Translations under genes and position numbers: made by a program
Assembly (NCBI GenBank): GCA_015680635.1
Contig: JAABOA010000368.1
Coordinates: forward strand, 1-14,883
Direction of reading: 5' to 3'
Source: Lunasporangiospora selenospora
Lineage: Eukaryota > Mortierellomycota > Mortierellomycetes > Mortierellales > Mortierellaceae
Length of the DNA: 14,883 nucleotides
Notes under the pieces: generated by a model
The model's database searches: none
What the model was told of the DNA's origin: nothing
The model's input: only the letters and a program-made list of their open reading frames with translations
In this document: piece after piece, positions 10,552-14,883 of the stretch
How the letters are laid out: every line of letters begins with the position of its first letter
Numbering within the stretch: position 1 is the stretch's first letter

Positions 10552-10911
10552 TCCTTGTTACTGTACGCAAAATGTTGGGTCGTGGGATGTGAAGTGAGAG
10601 AGAACGAGGGGGGGAGGGAGAGCACAGAGTTCGGAGGGGCGTGATAGTCGGGGGAGGAGAGAAGATTTTGTTTGGACCGCGTGCAACAAAATGAGGGGAT
10701 CGATGTCTGTCCTGACTCGGATTCTCTTGCTGGATTCAGGTGTGGCCAATGGTGGGTGTGCAACGTGTGTCGTGTGATGTGGTTTTCCCGATCGATGGAT
10801 GGATCAAATCCGCAGACCCGCCAACAGATCGACCCGGGAACGTGACGTCGATATAAGCTCCTGATCGCCACGTGGATTGAGCGATGAGTTTCTTTCCTGG
10901 TTACTGATCTC
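10552..10911. promoter_or_regulatory. Divergent promoter shared by the SAPS and RECQL-like genes
   Basis: The two ATGs are 360 bp apart and point away from each other, so this stretch must drive both genes. On the RECQL side there is a CRE-type TGACGTC at 10843-10849, a TATAAG at 10852-10857, the perfect 8-bp E-box palindrome CCACGTGG at 10868-10875, and GCGATGAG at 10881-10888, which resembles the yeast PAC element. On the SAPS side, about 10591-10665 is purine-rich on the plus strand, hence C/T-rich on the SAPS sense strand, like the tract upstream of the ChAPs gene. Sites are read by eye and are short; their use is inferred. Confidence 0.6.
10884..10907 (+). other. Possible upstream ORF (7 codons) before the RECQL-like start
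   Basis: ATG at 10884 opens a frame reading MSFFPGY and stops with TGA at 10905-10907, four bases before the chosen RECQL ATG at 10912. If the transcript begins upstream of 10884, this could reduce or time translation. The transcription start is unknown, so it may not be transcribed. Confidence 0.35.
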
Positions 10912-13900
10912 ATGCCAGCCGACTCTTCGCTGACTATGGAGTCTTTCCATCTCATAGACGACTCGACCAGAGCTGAGGTAACAGCTATCGACGATGAGAT
11001 TCAAGGTATCAAGGACCAGATTATTGAGCTGGAGATTCGTCAAGCAGAGCTGGAGGATCTTCGCCAAAGTATCTTGTCTCAAGCTGCATCCTCGCTTCCT
11101 AAAGCTCCTGCGCCGGTAGCCAAAAATTATGATAATGAGGATTTCGAGTGGTCCAATCAGCTAAAGAGGTTGGCCAAAGACCATTGGGGTATCACTCAAT
11201 GGAGGGACAAGCAGCTTTCTGTCATGAATGCTTCGCTGGACAACCGGGATACGTTCGTCCTAATGCCTACAGGTAACTCCCTCTTGCACAGCTTGAGAAC
11301 TGATATGCTGTTCACTTACGTGTTAGGATGATTGTACGGTTATCTAATGAGTTTTCTTTCGTCATGTCTCGCCTGCGGACGACTTTATTAAGGTGGAGGA
11401 AAGTCGCTCTGCTATCAGCTTCCAGCATTACTAAGTCCAGGGATCACATTGGTCATTTCACCTCTGCTATCCCTTATTCGGGATCAAACGTTCCATTTGG
11501 AAGAGGCATCCATCGGAGCAGGGATGCTTACATCTGCCACCTCTAAAGAGGAATCAAAACGTATTATGGATGCTATGCTCGGTCCAATTCCTGCAAAAGG
11601 GGCCTCCTCCAGGAAGAGCATTTCAATTTCGACCGCAAGTACTAGGAGCGATGACGACCGCTTACCAGCTTTGAAGCTTGTTTACGTAACGCCAGAAAAG
11701 ATAAGCAAGTCGAAGAGGTTCATGAATCATCTAGAGAAGGTGTACGCCAGCGGCCGCTTGAGCAGGATTGTTGTTGACGAATGTCACTGTTGCTCAAGCC
11801 TCGGTCATGATTTCAGACCGGATTATAAGGTATCCTTGAGAGATAAGTACTCTCTTCAAAGTACATATTTTATTATGAAAGACGTCATGAAGGACCGGAC
11901 ACAAAACCTAATACCTCAATTCCACCTTTTTTGTTGCGCAGAAACTTGGCATTCTCAGAGTAAGAAAGGGGTCATGAGATTGACATCATACAGGGCTTCC
12001 ACTTTACAGAAAGTTAAGGCGCTCGGTAATAATCGTTATTCTCCTTTTTTCTACAAAGGTCGTGTTTCCCAAAACTCCGATCATGGCCCTCACGGCAACA
12101 TCCACTGTGAGTGTGATTGAGTCTGTACTCTCGACCCTCAACTTACCTCCGCTAGAAAAAATAAGAGGGACGCTTCTCTTTGACGCGCCTCTTTTCCGTA
12201 AGTGTGCCGCAGCTGATATAATGGAGGTTATTAAGATGTAGAGTCATGTGAAGGAATGACTGTAGCTTTAAAATTGTGTTTCGTGCTGGACTCCATTGGA
12301 TTAGGTCCCAATCTCAAGTATAAGGTTATGGCTCGACCAAGCTCGAATGAAGAGACTTTCCAGTTCTTAGTCAAATACATTCGCTCCAGTTACCAATCAA
12401 ACTGTGGAATTATTTACTGTCTCTCCAAGAAGGATACTCATGTGTTTGCAGCTGGGATTGCCCAAGCAAGCGGCAGAACGATTACAACGAGCGCGTATAA
12501 TGCAGATATAGAAGACAGCGAGAAAGAGAACATCCATGAACAATGGAGACATGGAGGCGTTCAAGTTGTTTGTGCTACAATTGCATTTGGACTGGGAATC
12601 AACCACCCAAATGTGCGCTTTGTTATCCATGTATGCATGGCGAAGTCTTTGGAAGGTAAAAAAGTCGAGTGTATCCCTGCTGATTGATTCCAACAACACC
12701 TTACTGACTCTCCGGCGCTCCGGATCTATTCTAAGGATACTACCAAGAGTCCGGGCGCGCAGGTCGCGACGGGCTACCAGCAGACTGTGTGTTAATGTAT
12801 CGTGACCAAGATGCTTCTAGGCTCTCATCGCTTTGCATAACTGAGCCTGAAGGGATCAATAATGGCAAGTATTATTGTATACTATGTTATGAGACTTGCC
12901 TTAGCTCCTTGATCCCTATCTGGTAATCTGATGATTTTACACTTCTTTCTTGCTCATAATTCACATTTTGCATAGTTTACAGCATGACTCGCTATGCTCA
13001 AAATATTCGGACTTGTCGTCACCAACTTTTTGACATCCACTTTTCAAAGCACATTACAAAGCGCTTACCGCCATGTGGGTTCTGTGACAACTGTTTACTT
13101 TCTCCAGAGTTCATTGTTGCAGAGGACATCCGAGCAGATGTCAGGGCGCTTTGTGTGTTATTAGAAAAACTGGCTGAAGTGAACGAGCGAGTGACTTTGA
13201 ACAAGTTGGTAGAAGCCTGGCAAGGAGTTGGAGGCCTGCGTGTCATTGCCAAGACAGTTCGTGAGGAGTATGGAACGCAAGTAGCCTGCAAGCGAACCAA
13301 CAAAGACGTAAGTTGAATACATTAAAGTAAGATAAGTACCGATGTATAAATAAACATTAACCTCCCTGATCCTCTTTTCCTGACCTCTAGGACTATGATA
13401 GGATAATTAACCATCTCGTTGTCAACAACTACCTCCGAGAAGATTTTCACTTTACGGTGTACTCGACAGTCGCGTAGGTGTCTTTGTCGTGATTCGTTTC
13501 AATCTCCCCACACAACATTCATTTCCTTTATTGTTCTAATGTCTTTTCTTCTGTATAGTGGTCAGTGCGCGCTAACCTCATAAGCTACCTTTGTGTAAAT
13601 TTTTTTTTGGGGGGGGGTATGATAAATTAGGTATCTTCTCAATGGTCCACGAGCGAGGTTGTTTGCAAACGCTCAAGCGCCACTTGTCCTACCTGAAGTC
13701 ATTATTGAGTTTTGTCGCGACCCTTCGAGAGTTGCGAACGAACATTGGGTCTCAACACCGTCATCCTCGACAACTAGTGCCCAAGCGTTGGTCATGAACC
13801 CTAAAATGCCGATCCGGAGCTCACACGCAAGCAGCAGTAGCGGTGGGGACAATAGCTCAATAGCCAAAAGAATCGGCAGTACCCTGAAAGAGGTACATCA

Positions 13901-14066
13901 AGTTGACGGCATTGTTAAGGAAACACGAAAGAGATCGCGGGTTGAATCAAGTTCAGCAGAGGTCAAAAGAGGTAATAGAGAAAGGAAAGACGACCCTGCG
14001 ATCAAGCGCTACCAAGTTATTACATTGTCCGACACAGAAGATGACATGGATGACGACTTTGTGTAG
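10912..14066 (+). CDS. RECQL1-like ATP-dependent 3'-5' DNA helicase
   Basis: RecQ helicases unwind DNA forks, D-loops and branched junctions in the nucleus during repair and replication. Nine exons: 10912-11272, 11393-11829, 11942-11959, 12059-12197, 12305-12655, 12736-12864, 12976-13307, 13391-13473 and 13631-14066 (TAG). All are in phase, giving 761 aa. An N-terminal coiled coil at about 20-50, typical of RECQL1, precedes motif 0 (GITQWRDKQ), Walker A (MPTGGGKS ending at 125), a DECH box (249-252), LTATST, motif V and motif VI ([10 protein letters not shown], 439-448). Four zinc-ligand cysteines follow (492, 512, 515, 518). The winged-helix domain ends with [19 protein letters not shown]. 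The tail of about 120 residues is hydrophilic, with a basic KETRKRSR patch and a final [10 protein letters not shown]. Human RECQL has 649 residues; the excess is mostly tail. Several motif residues depart from consensus. The ATG at 10912 is the first in frame; 10936 is an alternative eight codons on. One intron appears to use a GC donor (12865). Confidence 0.94.
11942..11959 (+). other. 18-nt microexon of the RECQL-like gene
   Basis: These bases encode KLGILR, which matches the ALGIL(K/R) stretch that follows HDFRPDY in RecQ proteins. They sit between GCGCAG and GTAAGA, phase 0 on both sides. The next exon resumes with [16 protein letters not shown], so the spacing to motif III is exactly that of the family. 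Confidence 0.8.
13600..13617 (+). repeat. T9G9 homopolymer junction in an intron
   Basis: Nine T followed by nine G lie in intron 8 of the RECQL-like gene (13474-13630), a few bases upstream of the ATTAG acceptor. It does not disturb the coding frame. Adjacent homopolymers are prone to slippage and to sequencing error, so the exact length is uncertain. Confidence 0.9.
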
Positions 14067-14883
14067 ACCTGTGCGTACACACAATTAAGGCTAGTCCATA
14101 GAAGGCGAACTCTTTCTCTTTGCAAGTCGGTGACTTTTACACACTGGAGGAGGAGGAAGGATAGGGGTAGAGATGGAAAATGAGAGAACCCCATGGATGT
14201 TGAAGATGGTGTGGATCCGTGCTCGATACTCCTGGATGTCATAGATGCACAAATAGAAAAATTACCAGAGCAGCTCCTCTGGCTGTCAGCCCTGAGAGCA
14301 TTAGGCAAACAAAGACTGGAAAAGGTTCAGCAGATCTTGTTCAACAATGCAGCAGTGCCCAGGGGGTGAGGCGAGAGTAAACAAAAAAGAGTTAAGGCGT
14401 ATTCATTCGAACGGAAGGGGATGCAGAACACACGGACTTGTCAGGACGGGCGTTCTCAAGATGGCTACGAGGGAGATGTCGATGGACTTTATCTGCAAAC
14501 ATGGGTAGACCACAGCCGCGGGGATGGCGGGAGTCGCATCTCCTCAACTAGACCTACATGGATGGCGTCAGAAGGCCCATCTCGCCTCTCCCCTTCTCTC
14601 TCCTCTTTAACCCTGCACCGCACAGGATGTGAACCACAGACAGCGATGGCAGGCAGCATTGCATCGATTAGCCAATGACTGCTAGGCTTTCTACTGCATA
14701 TTTGGTCTGCCCAGTCGCCTTGTCCGATGATTGCCCTGTCTGCTTGCCCATCTACACAAGAAGACAAGATGGCCAGACTTGGCCTGCGCTGCGCCTTGTC
14801 CTTTTTGTCGTGCGGCGAAGAGGAGCTAGTTGGACAATATGCCCATGGGTTTGCACACATGCGGACAGGGGGTGGGTCATGTC
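14067..14883. other. Region downstream of the RECQL-like gene, largely unassigned
   Basis: These 817 nt follow the RECQL-like stop. No exact AATAAA appears close to the stop. Apart from a short ORF at 14193-14369, I see no recognisable protein, RNA or repeat. Two longer overlapping frames at 14421-14678 (plus) and 14489-14860 (minus) are rich in Ser, Pro, Arg and Cys with no family motif, and they look like shadows of each other. The right end may hold the promoter or leader of a gene beyond the window. Confidence 0.4.
14193..14369 (+). CDS. Possible small protein or first exon (58 aa), unknown
   Basis: ATG at 14193, in a CCCATGG context, opens 58 codons ending in TGA at 14367-14369. The product begins MDVEDGVDPCSILLDVID and continues with LPEQLLWLSALRALGKQ and an RLEKVQQIL helix. 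This regular hydrophobic/charged pattern reads like real amphipathic helices, unlike nearby frames. The stop falls inside GGGGGTGAGG, and GTGAGG could instead be a splice donor, which would make this the first exon of a gene running right. A stop codon lies in frame three codons before the ATG (14181-14183). I recognise no family. It could be chance. Confidence 0.3.
   Translation: MDVEDGVDPCSILLDVIDAQIEKLPEQLLWLSALRALGKQRLEKVQQILFNNAAVPRG

Noticed and set aside
13600-13617. T9G9 as a frameshift site or G-quadruplex element
   Set aside because: It lies within an intron, and a single G9 run lacks the separate G-tracts of a typical intramolecular quadruplex.
10912-14066. RECQL-like gene as a pseudogene, because single ORFs are broken by stops
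   Set aside because: Each stop falls in a well-formed intron, and nine exons join in phase across all RecQ motifs. No frameshift is needed.
14421-14860. Overlapping ORFs of 85 aa (plus) and 123 aa (minus) at the right end
   Set aside because: Composition is Ser/Pro/Arg-rich without motifs, and the two frames mirror each other. There is no splice context linking either to a recognisable gene.

Overview
The window looks like nuclear DNA of a filamentous or early-diverging fungus. Three of its four genes are cut by many short spliceosomal introns, mostly 80-160 nt, with GT-AG ends and often a CTAAC/CTGAC-like branch site. One gene belongs to the ChAPs (exomer) family, which is known mainly from fungi. 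A Mucoromycota/Mortierellomycota-type host is my inference from intron density and protein style; nothing here proves it. I saw no bacterial operons, CRISPR array, transposon, rRNA or tRNA.

Layout: (1) 1-1968, plus strand, is the 3' part of a gene whose start lies left of the window; it codes for a protein I do not recognise. (2) 1969-2423 is a pyrimidine-rich upstream region. (3) 2424-6030, plus strand, is a ten-exon ChAPs-family gene (847 aa), a cargo adaptor of the exomer coat at the trans-Golgi. (4) 6031-6674 is a convergent intergenic region with poly(A)-type signals. (5) 6675-10551, minus strand, is an eight-exon gene (1037 aa) for a SAPS-domain protein, a regulatory subunit of Sit4/PP6-type phosphatases, with an unusual acidic and basic N-terminal extension. 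(6) 10552-10911 is a 360-bp divergent promoter with a CRE-like site, an E-box palindrome and a short upstream ORF. (7) 10912-14066, plus strand, is a nine-exon RECQL1-like DNA helicase gene (761 aa). (8) 14067-14883 is mostly unassigned and holds one short helical ORF that may be an exon.

The three spliced models were built by hand from the raw sequence. Every exon joins in phase and family motifs run across the junctions. The genes do not form one pathway: they cover Golgi trafficking, phosphatase regulation and DNA repair. The only regulatory link suggested by layout is the divergent SAPS/RECQL pair sharing a promoter. The most notable points are the altered helicase motifs in an otherwise intact RECQL gene (including loss of the Gln-Trp pair of the aromatic-rich loop), its 18-nt microexon and probable GC-AG intron, the SAPS protein with a replaced N-terminus, and the large acidic insertion in the ChAPs protein. 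I found no convincing previously undescribed multi-gene system.
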